DNA of 64,000 bases from F1-120-MAGs238 sp964484185 (GTDB lineage Bacteria > Planctomycetota > Phycisphaerae > Phycisphaerales > UBA1924): NCBI GenBank assembly GCA_964484185.1, contig CAZAEQ010000009.1, positions 62,001 through 126,000 on the forward strand, written 5' to 3'. The translations under genes were made by a program, and so were the position numbers. Of the stretch, positions 8,614-15,885 are shown one piece after another; the first letter of the stretch is position 1, and the number at the start of each line of letters is the position of its first letter. The notes below the pieces were generated by a model. That model was given only the letters and a program-made list of their open reading frames with translations, was not told the origin of the DNA and made no database searches.

Positions 8614-9443
8614 GTGCGTCTCCCTCCTGCTGCGGCCATTGCGACATCGCGGCGGTGGGTGTAGAGCTCGGAGTATTCGAGCCGCTCCAACTCGCGGAAG
8701 ATTCCGGTCGGCAGCAGGTTGGGCGGGGGCTCCTGATCGCAGGCATCAAAGTCTTCCATCGGCACTGTGGTGTCGCGGATGTACTCCAGCATGTCATAAG
8801 GTTGTGTAACATCATTCATTCGCCCGAAATAGGTCGGACAGGATGTGATCACATCGACAAATGCGAATCCTTTGTGAGAGAGCGCCCGCGTCATGAAAGT
8901 CACCATTTGTTTGTGATCAAACGAAGTGGTCCGCGCGACAAAGCCCGCACCCGCACCCAGGGCCAGCCGCACCAGATCGAAGGCCTGCTCAATGCTGCCG
9001 GTCAATGATGTCGTGCTGCGCTTGCCTTCGGGTGTTGTTGGAGCCAATTGTCCGCCGGTCAGCCCGTAGATCCCGTTGTTGAAGACCAGCGCTGTCAAGT
9101 CAAGGTTGCGGCGGCAGGCGTGAATGAAGTGATTGCCACCGATGGCAGAAGCGTCGCCATCGCCCATGATGACGATCACTTTCAGATCCGGGTTGGCGAG
9201 CTTTATTCCCGTTGAAAAAGCCAGTGCACGTCCGTGAGTCGTGTGCATGGTGTTGAAGTCAAGAATAAAGGGTGTACGGCCGGAGCAGCCGATGCCGCTC
9301 ACGACCACAATCTTGTCCTGATCCAACCCCAGGCCACCGATTGCCTCAAGCAGCGCCTTGACAATTGATCCATTGCCGCAGCCCGGGCACCACACATGCG
9401 GCAGTTGAGGAAGGCGAAGGAACTGACGGTACTGCACGCTCAT
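8610..9443 (-). CDS. korB: 2-oxoacid:ferredoxin oxidoreductase, beta (TPP-binding) subunit
   Basis: Thiamine-pyrophosphate-binding subunit of 277 aa. WCPGCGNGSIVKALLEAI at residues 18-35 is the conserved N-terminal signature. The TPP/Mg motif begins GDGDASAIGGNHF and continues to NNGIYGLTGGQ. No ferredoxin domain is present in this chain; the Fe-S clusters appear to be supplied by the GltD-like fusion upstream. It overlaps both neighbours by four bases, so the three subunits are very likely co-translated. Confidence 0.92.
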   Translation of the reverse strand: MSVQYRQFLRLPQLPHVWCPGCGNGSIVKALLEAIGGLGLDQDKIVVVSGIGCSGRTPFILDFNTMHTTHGRALAFSTGIKLANPDLKVIVIMGDGDASAIGGNHFIHACRRNLDLTALVFNNGIYGLTGGQLAPTTPEGKRSTTSLTGSIEQAFDLVRLALGAGAGFVARTTSFDHKQMVTFMTRALSHKGFAFVDVITSCPTYFGRMNDVTQPYDMLEYIRDTTVPMEDFDACDQEPPPNLLPTGIFRELERLEYSELYTHRRDVAMAAAGGRRT

Positions 9444-10582
9444 TGGGCTACCTCCAGACCCACTGTCATCGCGGTGGCGATTTGTTCCGGCGTCATCAGA
9501 TTGCCATCGATCCGCCCGTAGTGCTTGACTTCACAGCATCCATGGGCCGCGCGATCGACTTCTCGAACAATCTGTCCGAGGTTCAACTCAGGAACGAGAA
9601 TGCGCTCCACTCGATCCGCCAGGGCAGCGATGCGGTAGTCGGGGAAGGGCCAGAGTGTCTTCATGTCGAGTACGCCGCAGCGGATGCCCGCGGTGCGGAG
9701 CTGGTCCGCCGCGGCTTTGGCCGGTCGACTGGTGATCCCGTAACTCACGATTGCCACCTGGGCATCGTCGAGTTTGTATTCCTCTGCCACACTGAGCTTT
9801 CGAACATCTTTCTGCACCTTGCTGACCATGCGCTGCAACTCGGTACCGGCGGCGTCACCGTGCACAGCAAATCCATCCGCACCATGGGCCAGGCCGGTGA
9901 CGTGGAATCGACGACCAGCACCAAAGGGCAGGAACTCGCTGGGTGAAGCGGCGGTGGCATTGCCGACAAAGGGTTTGAAGGACTTGATGTTGGAAGGACA
10001 CCGTCGTTCAACAACTTCGATCTCGCCGGGTGCAGGCCAATAGATGTTTTCACGCATGTGGGCGAGCACCTCGTCGATGAGGAGTACCACCGGCACGCGA
10101 TACTGCTCGGCAAAGTTAAAAGCTCTGACGGTCATCTCAAAGACATCACGCACGTGCGATGCAGTAAGGACGATGACCGCGTGATCGCCATGGGTGCCCC
10201 AGATCGACTGGAACACATCACCCTGAGCGGCCTTGGTCGGTTGCCCGGTCGAGGGCCCCCACCGCTGACAGTTGACAATGACGCAGGGCGTTTCAGTAAT
10301 GGAGGCGTAGCCCAGACCCTCCTGCATGAGCGAGAACCCCGGCCCGCTGGTGGCGGTGAGGACTTTTGCACCGCCCCAGACGGCACCGATGATTGCGGAG
10401 ATCGAAGCGATTTCATCTTCAAGCTGGATGAACGTGCGGCCTCGCGCGGGCATCTCCTGCGCGAGTATCTCCATGATCTCTGAGCTGGGAGTAATGGGGT
10501 AGCCCGCAAAAAACGAGCAGCCCGCGTAAAGAGCGCCGTGCGCACACGCTTCGTTTCCCTGGACAAGCCGCTGGGAACTCAT
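9440..10582 (-). CDS. korA: 2-oxoacid:ferredoxin oxidoreductase, alpha subunit
   Basis: Alpha subunit of 380 aa. The start is the ATG at 10582, preceded by GGAGGAGTCCAC. The open frame extends further upstream, but only as an overlap with the preceding gene. Key segments are GCSFFAGYPITPSSEIMEI near the N-terminus, TSGPGFSLMQEGLGYA, and RWGPSTGQPTKAAQGD. This last one resembles the GPSTGxPT motif of KorA rather than pyruvate:ferredoxin oxidoreductase. A C-terminal transketolase-like domain follows. The ATG overlaps the stop codon of the upstream FAD protein, tying the two into one operon. Confidence 0.92.
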   Translation of the reverse strand: MSSQRLVQGNEACAHGALYAGCSFFAGYPITPSSEIMEILAQEMPARGRTFIQLEDEIASISAIIGAVWGGAKVLTATSGPGFSLMQEGLGYASITETPCVIVNCQRWGPSTGQPTKAAQGDVFQSIWGTHGDHAVIVLTASHVRDVFEMTVRAFNFAEQYRVPVVLLIDEVLAHMRENIYWPAPGEIEVVERRCPSNIKSFKPFVGNATAASPSEFLPFGAGRRFHVTGLAHGADGFAVHGDAAGTELQRMVSKVQKDVRKLSVAEEYKLDDAQVAIVSYGITSRPAKAAADQLRTAGIRCGVLDMKTLWPFPDYRIAALADRVERILVPELNLGQIVREVDRAAHGCCEVKHYGRIDGNLMTPEQIATAMTVGLEVAQ

Positions 10583-12270
10583 GTGGACTCCTCCATGCTG
10601 GGCAATGCGCGGGCCGATTGGCCGCGGGCGGTCCAGATTGCAAAGTCGGGGCAGCGCGACTCGCAGATGCCGCAGAAGACGCAGGTTCCGACATCCTTGA
10701 CCACGATGCGACTCTGCGCGTCGAGCGCCAGAGTGTCGGTAGGACATCCCTTCACACAAATGTCGCAGCCTTTGCACAGGGCAGGAGCCGTGGTGAGGGC
10801 ATAATCGCCCTGATAATGACGAGTCGTGCCGTTGTCGCTCTGAATGTGCAATGGCGGAAGTGTGGCGGCAGGTGGGCGCGGATGACCGGTCAAGAAGCGA
10901 TCGATCCCGTGTGCAGCGCGTTTGCCATCTCGCACGGCGGCGACCACTGTGGAACCTCCGCTGAGGCAATCGCCGCCCGCGAAGCACACCGGATCGCTGG
11001 TCTGGAAGTCTTCGCTCACCGTGACTTTTCCGTCCTGAGTTTTTACGCCAAAGGCGGCGAAGAACTCGTCGTGCGGGCGTTGCCCGATGGCTTTGATGAC
11101 AGTGTGAACCTCGATGACAAATTCAGAGCCCGGCACGGGTTCGGGCCTCGGGCGGCCCGATGCATCGGCCTTACCAAGTCGCATGCGGTTGCAGCGCACA
11201 CCGGTGACGCGACCATTGCCGAGAATCTCCAGAGGAGCTACCAGTTCGATGATCTTCACGCCTTCAGCGAGCGCTTCTTCGATTTCGTGTTTGTATGCGG
11301 GCATCTGCTCCTGAGTGCGGCGATAGAGCATCCGCACATCAGTTGCGCCCATGCGCACGGCCTCGCGGGCAACATCGATGGCGGTGTTGCCGCCTCCGAT
11401 GACGGCAATGGGTGAGCGAATGGACAACTGCTCGGTAAACGAGAACTTCAGTGCCTCGATAAACGGAAGCGAGTCAAAGACACCGGGGAGGTCCTCGCCG
11501 GGAATTCGAGCGGGCATGTCTTCACCCATTCCAACACCCAGGAAAATCGCTGCGTGTGTCCGCCGAAGACTTTCGATGGTGACTTCCTTCCCGATGCTGA
11601 CGTTGAATCGGAATGTCACTCCCATCCGTTTGATCCGCTCCACCTCCGCGGGCAATGGATCGATTATCTGCTTGTACGGAGCGATGCCATGTGTGATGAG
11701 CCCGCCAGCGATTTCACGGGACTCATACACCGTCACGGGGTATCCCAGACGAGCAAGTTCGGCAGCACACGCCAGGCCCGCGGGCCCTGCGCCGATGACA
11801 CCGATGCTCTGGGGGCGGATCCGATCCTGCACTGCTGGCATGACATCCGCATCTTCTTCCAGGGCGTGGTCTGTGGCAAAACGCTGCAGCAGACCAATGT
11901 TTATGGCGCGGCGTCCTTCCTTATGCAGAACACATTGACCCTGGCAAAGCACCTGCACCGGGCATACGCGGGCGCAACTGGCACCGAGAATGTTGGCGCT
12001 GAATATCTTGCGGGCCGCTTCCGCCGGAAGTCCCTGCGCGATGTCGCGAATGAAGCCGGGGATATCGATCCCGGTCGGGCACGCGCTGACGCACGGCGCT
12101 GGTTGTCCGGGGCCGCCGCATTGGAGGCACGCTTCCGCCTCAATCATCGCGTTTCGCTCTGTCAGCGGCGGATGCAACTCATCCAGAGGCCCGGGGCCAT
12201 GTTGACCCGTGGCGGTGTGCTGCTTGAACTGGGCCGAGGTTCGACCCAACCATGGAGTGACCCTTTCCAT
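10579..12270 (-). CDS. GltD-like FAD/NAD(P) oxidoreductase fused to a 2[4Fe-4S] ferredoxin domain
   Basis: Multidomain redox protein of 563 aa. The N-terminal dihydroprymidine-dehydrogenase-type Fe-S region holds CLQCGG, CVSACPTGIDIP and CARVCPVQVLCQGQC. FAD binding is at GVIGAGPAGLACAAELARLG and NAD(P) binding at IAVIGGGNTAIDVAREAVRMG. The last ~90 residues add two ferredoxin clusters, CKGCDICVKGCP and CVFCGICESRCP, which take the place of a separate KorD subunit. Position first in the operon suggests it moves electrons between the oxidoreductase and NAD(P)H (inference). The ATG at 12270 is chosen; a TTG at 12288 is the only extension. Confidence 0.88.
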   Translation of the reverse strand: MERVTPWLGRTSAQFKQHTATGQHGPGPLDELHPPLTERNAMIEAEACLQCGGPGQPAPCVSACPTGIDIPGFIRDIAQGLPAEAARKIFSANILGASCARVCPVQVLCQGQCVLHKEGRRAINIGLLQRFATDHALEEDADVMPAVQDRIRPQSIGVIGAGPAGLACAAELARLGYPVTVYESREIAGGLITHGIAPYKQIIDPLPAEVERIKRMGVTFRFNVSIGKEVTIESLRRTHAAIFLGVGMGEDMPARIPGEDLPGVFDSLPFIEALKFSFTEQLSIRSPIAVIGGGNTAIDVAREAVRMGATDVRMLYRRTQEQMPAYKHEIEEALAEGVKIIELVAPLEILGNGRVTGVRCNRMRLGKADASGRPRPEPVPGSEFVIEVHTVIKAIGQRPHDEFFAAFGVKTQDGKVTVSEDFQTSDPVCFAGGDCLSGGSTVVAAVRDGKRAAHGIDRFLTGHPRPPAATLPPLHIQSDNGTTRHYQGDYALTTAPALCKGCDICVKGCPTDTLALDAQSRIVVKDVGTCVFCGICESRCPDFAIWTARGQSARALPSMEEST

Positions 12271-12370
12271 GCCTGCATGATAGCACAATACACGACCTTT
12301 GCATCCAGTTATCTACAATATTTTTATGCCCCTGGAAGGCTCAGAACGCCAGAAAGCGGTATCTGCAGCG

Positions 12371-13228
12371 CTACTTCTTTCCGGGAAACAGCCCTTCGAT
12401 TCCCTTCTTCAACTCATCTGCGGTCTTTTCAGCCTGTTTGCCGATTCCGTCTACCGCCTTACCCAGTTCGGTCACCGTTTTGGTCTCCTGTCCCGCGGCC
12501 TGCACACCCATGTCTCCCAGATTCCCGAGTCTGCCGAGTTGCGAACTGAGTTCGCCGGCGATGTCGGATGGGATCAGGCCTCCGCCCTTTTCCACCGCCG
12601 CCGCGAGAACGGCACGAACCACGATGCCTGTGAGTTCGCCGGTGTCCACGCCGGAGCCATCGCTGCCGACATTTTTCAAAGTGATTCTGTCGATCGGAAC
12701 ATCGAGCGCGGTCAGGTCGCCACCGAGACCGAGCAGGTCGAGATGGACATTCACATTGCTGATTGTTACTTCCTTGATAATGAACTTCTTTTCACCGCCC
12801 TGATTGTTCTGCGGTGACGACGTCTGAAATCTAGAGAGATTGTCAAGGATGGTCTGGTAGTTAGACTTCCCGTTCGCTTTCTCCAGGTCCAGGCGGATAT
12901 CGGAGAAAGCAAGGGTTGGAATCTCAATAATCGGCTTTTGCAGTGATGAGGGACTGATGGTCAATTCTGCGAGCCTGAGATCCATAAACAGGGGCTTCTT
13001 GAACCCTGGCGGATTGTTCACGCTCAATCCAGAAAGGGAGCACTGCCCGGAGAAAATCCCCAGGCTCACCGAGTTGACCCTGGTTTCCACACCGAGCGCG
13101 TAGGTACCACCCTTCTCCACGCCCGACTTGGCGATTCGATCAACAAACACTACACCCAATACAGCAGCGATCACCAAAGTGACAAACACCACCCCAGACC
13201 CAATGGCAATTTTTCGCATCATTTTCAT
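12371..13228 (-). CDS. AsmA/DUF748-like envelope protein
   Basis: Protein of 285 aa with an N-terminal membrane anchor (IAIGSGVVFVTLVIAAVLGVVFV), then a beta-rich region with the AsmA-like repeat logic: VNSVSLGIFSGQCSLSGLSV and NPPGF, later IRLDLEKANGKSNYQTILDNL. The C-terminal ~80 residues are amphipathic and Gly/Lys/Glu-rich and may coil. The start at 13228 is set by GGAG seven bases upstream; an ATG six bases earlier is possible. Related proteins act in envelope lipid homeostasis, but the family link is by pattern only, and this gene is short for AsmA. Confidence 0.6.
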   Translation of the reverse strand: MKMMRKIAIGSGVVFVTLVIAAVLGVVFVDRIAKSGVEKGGTYALGVETRVNSVSLGIFSGQCSLSGLSVNNPPGFKKPLFMDLRLAELTISPSSLQKPIIEIPTLAFSDIRLDLEKANGKSNYQTILDNLSRFQTSSPQNNQGGEKKFIIKEVTISNVNVHLDLLGLGGDLTALDVPIDRITLKNVGSDGSGVDTGELTGIVVRAVLAAAVEKGGGLIPSDIAGELSSQLGRLGNLGDMGVQAAGQETKTVTELGKAVDGIGKQAEKTADELKKGIEGLFPGKK

Positions 13229-13363
13229 CGTCATACTCCATTGAGAGTTGCGATCCGCCCTGTCAATCGTGGAATTGTACCTCCCTGGTGAACTCACGAG
13301 GCAATGGCACCAAGAAGCGCTGGTCATGTGCTCGATTGAGAGGACGCCGGGACAACTACAACG

Positions 13364-13390
13364 AAAAAGGCTCCGGGCCATCCCGGAGCC
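13364..13390 (-). terminator. Rho-independent terminator after the 569-aa secreted protein
   Basis: The 9-bp inverted repeat GGCTCCGGG / CCCGGAGCC with a 4-base loop is followed, on the minus strand, by TTTTT. It lies 75 bases beyond the stop at 13466 and in front of the AsmA-like gene, so it separates the two transcription units. Confidence 0.85.
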
Positions 13391-13465
13391 TTTCAGAATT
13401 CAGACTCGCTCAACTTGAGCATGGCGGTGCCGACACACCAGACATCCCGAAGGAGGTGCCAGGCT

Positions 13466-15175
13466 TCAGCAACCTATGCTGAAAGTATCTACAAAGTCGA
13501 GGTAATCAAAGAAATCAATGATTTCGTCGTGATTGAAGTCGGCACTGGCAGCACCGGTTGAAAAGGAATCCACGAAGTCGAGATAGTCGAAGAAATCGAC
13601 AACAAGATCACAGTTGAAATCAGCGGCACAGAAGGACAACGTGGCGATGACTGTCTCTGCGCTTATTTCCCCGTCGCAGGCATCGGCGCTGGAGATGACG
13701 CACTGGTAGAACCCGATATCGCCCGCATTAGGACGGATGATGATCGCACGCGAAAAGAAGCCGTTGTCCTGCAGGAGAATGCCATGAATGTCGAAATTCC
13801 CGCCGAAATCTGAGATGAGCGGGATGCCGTTTTTCTTCCACTGGTAGGTGAAGTTGCCAAGCTGGGGCGCGATCTCTGTGGACACGATGACAAAGAATGG
13901 ACCCTCGCTCCCGTTCTGCGGCGCGGTGGCCATACACCGAGTGATCACGGAGTCCACGGGCTGTGAGGTAATAGCAATGTCGGGACAAGCTCCAATCGAG
14001 AGCATTCCCGGGCCGCGTTGAATGCCCTGCGGTGTGCCATAGTCCCAGCCAGCGATGCGAATCAGGATTGGTTCGCCGGCTGTCGCTGCGAATCCGATCG
14101 TGCTGCCGAGTGAGTAATTTCCGGAATCGTCATTGCAAGCGATTTCACCCGCGCCGCTGGTTGAATAGATGGAAAGGACAGTGTCAAAATTTGTCAGATC
14201 TGAGACGGTGCTGAACTGCACGAAATGGGTGGAAGCTGGTGTATAGAGGAACCATACATCAGCGAAGGTAAACCCGGGGAAACAGCCAGAGTCTCCATCA
14301 GTCTCAGCCCAGGTAGTATTGAACGGAAAGGTCCCATCGCCAACAGGGGTGGCATTGGCCATCAGATCGTTGGCAGGAATCGGTGGTTGAGCAACAACAT
14401 CCGGGTCGTACCAGAACGAACCACCAAGCTGAGGCGTTGAATTGGCGTACGGATTTGTGAACTGGACAAAGGACCCATTGTCGCCCTGTGCGATGTTATA
14501 TGCGTAGTACGAATCCGCCGGATCAGCGTTCCAGACGTTGGTGAGATACACCGTGTTGTTGCCAACTGCAAGGCCGCGGTACATGCCGTAGGCATTGGGG
14601 AATGCACCAACGGGGCCGCTGGAAATGCGATGTTTTGCGCCAGTCGTTGGATTGATTGAATAAAGCCCAGACTGACCGTACTCGCTATATCCATAGAGCA
14701 GTCCATCGACAGGATTGCCATCAAGGGCGAAGAACAGTTCATTAGGTGAAGCAACAGCGAGCGTGCATACACCTGTTTCTGTATTGATTTCGTAGATTCC
14801 TCTGGGAGTCGCGTACTCGGCCCAGCCGTAAAGCTTGCCATTCACGTATCCCATATCAAAGATCGCAACGGAGGTTTGAGCAATCCGGCTGGGAGTGCGG
14901 CCAGGAATCGTGGCATAGAGATCAGTGGTAAAAACACCAGCGGTGAAGTAAATCATGTTCTGCGGAGTACACGCGGCCCCCTGCATGGCAAACTGATAGA
15001 GCGGCGCCCAGGAGACAGAACCGGGGAATCCAGAATCAAGCGCTGTCTCAAAACAGAATGGGGGATTTTCAGGATCGCTGCCATTTTGTCCGACAAACAG
15101 TCTGCCAGTCTGCGCACTCGCCGAAGCAAGCAGACCTGCAAAGCTCGCGAGAACTAAGAGTTTATTCATAGACAT
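13466..15175 (-). CDS. Large secreted protein with Ig-like and dockerin-like C-terminus
   Basis: Exported 569-aa protein. The signal peptide is residues 1-21 (ends ASASAQ). Residues ~25-255 look propeller-like (repeated YSINPTTG, YEINTETG and NGKLYGWAEY-type strands). A jelly-roll-like region around NTTWAETDGDSGCFPGF...SVLSIYSTSGAGEIACNDDSG follows, then an Ig-like domain (FTYQWKKNGIPL ... GFYQCV). It ends with two DFN..D...VDFFDYLDFVDSF-type calcium loops, the same tail as in the protein at 2013-3395. GGAGG sits 8 bases before the ATG. Function unknown; surface display or binding is inference. Confidence 0.78.
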   Translation of the reverse strand: MSMNKLLVLASFAGLLASASAQTGRLFVGQNGSDPENPPFCFETALDSGFPGSVSWAPLYQFAMQGAACTPQNMIYFTAGVFTTDLYATIPGRTPSRIAQTSVAIFDMGYVNGKLYGWAEYATPRGIYEINTETGVCTLAVASPNELFFALDGNPVDGLLYGYSEYGQSGLYSINPTTGAKHRISSGPVGAFPNAYGMYRGLAVGNNTVYLTNVWNADPADSYYAYNIAQGDNGSFVQFTNPYANSTPQLGGSFWYDPDVVAQPPIPANDLMANATPVGDGTFPFNTTWAETDGDSGCFPGFTFADVWFLYTPASTHFVQFSTVSDLTNFDTVLSIYSTSGAGEIACNDDSGNYSLGSTIGFAATAGEPILIRIAGWDYGTPQGIQRGPGMLSIGACPDIAITSQPVDSVITRCMATAPQNGSEGPFFVIVSTEIAPQLGNFTYQWKKNGIPLISDFGGNFDIHGILLQDNGFFSRAIIIRPNAGDIGFYQCVISSADACDGEISAETVIATLSFCAADFNCDLVVDFFDYLDFVDSFSTGAASADFNHDEIIDFFDYLDFVDTFSIGC

Positions 15176-15282
15176 AATATCGACCTCCAGGTGAGAACAG
15201 TCACATTGTCAGCAATGAGCATTAGCGACACCGGAGGCCGCTGGCAATCTGCCGCACTCGTTCAAGGACGCTTCTCACATGC

Positions 15283-15310
15283 AGCATACTCGTCATGCCG
15301 CATATGTCAA
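15283..15310 (-). promoter_or_regulatory. Sigma-70-like promoter for the 569-aa secreted protein
   Basis: On the minus strand a perfect TTGACA (15305-15310) is followed 16 bases later by TATGCT (15283-15288). This would give a leader of about 100 bases before the ATG at 15175. Judged by eye. Confidence 0.5.
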
Positions 15311-15885
15311 CGTTATTCTGAAGAGATTGGGGAGTTCCGCAGCGCGGATGAACACATCAAAGAGTTATAGAGCGAACTGCGGTCGCCAGAAACGGGTTTT
15401 CCTGATTTTGAGAATCAGGACAAATCAGAGTGCGTACACAGGAGTATGAGCGATGGGGCACGAATGCGGACCCTTTGGTGTGCTCGCTGCGATTCCACCT
15501 TCGAAGTTCCCGAAGATCTTCCGACTACGACAACAGGAGTTCTTCGTCGCAGTGATCATCGGAGACTTGAAGATGGCGGCCATTCCCGCGCTGGCCCTAC
15601 CCGTACGCCCGCCACCCACCGAGAGCAGCACAATGGCTCATCAGCGATGATGCGTCTGGCGAGCGATGCTTGAAACCTCGCTCGAGAAGTTCAGACCATT
15701 CTTGCAGACACTGGCGGCGATGACTGGAGTCGATTTAGAATTCTCAATTCTTTCAGACAGGACAATTTCATTCATATCCAAGCAGCAGAACCGACACTCT
15801 CAGACTGTCATCCATCAGACTCGACTTCACAATGACATTCTGCATCGGAAACGATGGGTCGAAGTGCGCACACCCAAATCTGAAT
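15311..15885 (+). other. Stretch of ~575 bases without a confident gene
   Basis: Lies between the promoter of the 569-aa protein and the 3' end of the M14 peptidase gene. It contains a 7-bp hairpin (CCTGATT / AATCAGG, 15404-15422) without a T-tract. Short overlapping open frames include 15446-15673, which starts like a zinc ribbon (LWCARCDSTFEVPEDLP), and one from 15666 reading ETSLEKFRPFLQTLAAM, which has no natural stop before it runs into the peptidase antisense. These could be remains of a decayed gene. I cannot support any as a working gene. Confidence 0.4.

Noticed and set aside
10583..10987. N-terminal extension of korA to 10987
   Set aside because: The extra sequence is Arg/Ser/His-rich out-of-frame readthrough of the ferredoxin region; the ATG at 10582 has a strong GGAGGAG.
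11554..12549. 331-codon plus-strand frame, and another at 10618-11415, in the GltD-like gene
   Set aside because: Both are antisense to an intact flavoprotein with all cofactor motifs; long antisense frames are expected at this codon bias.
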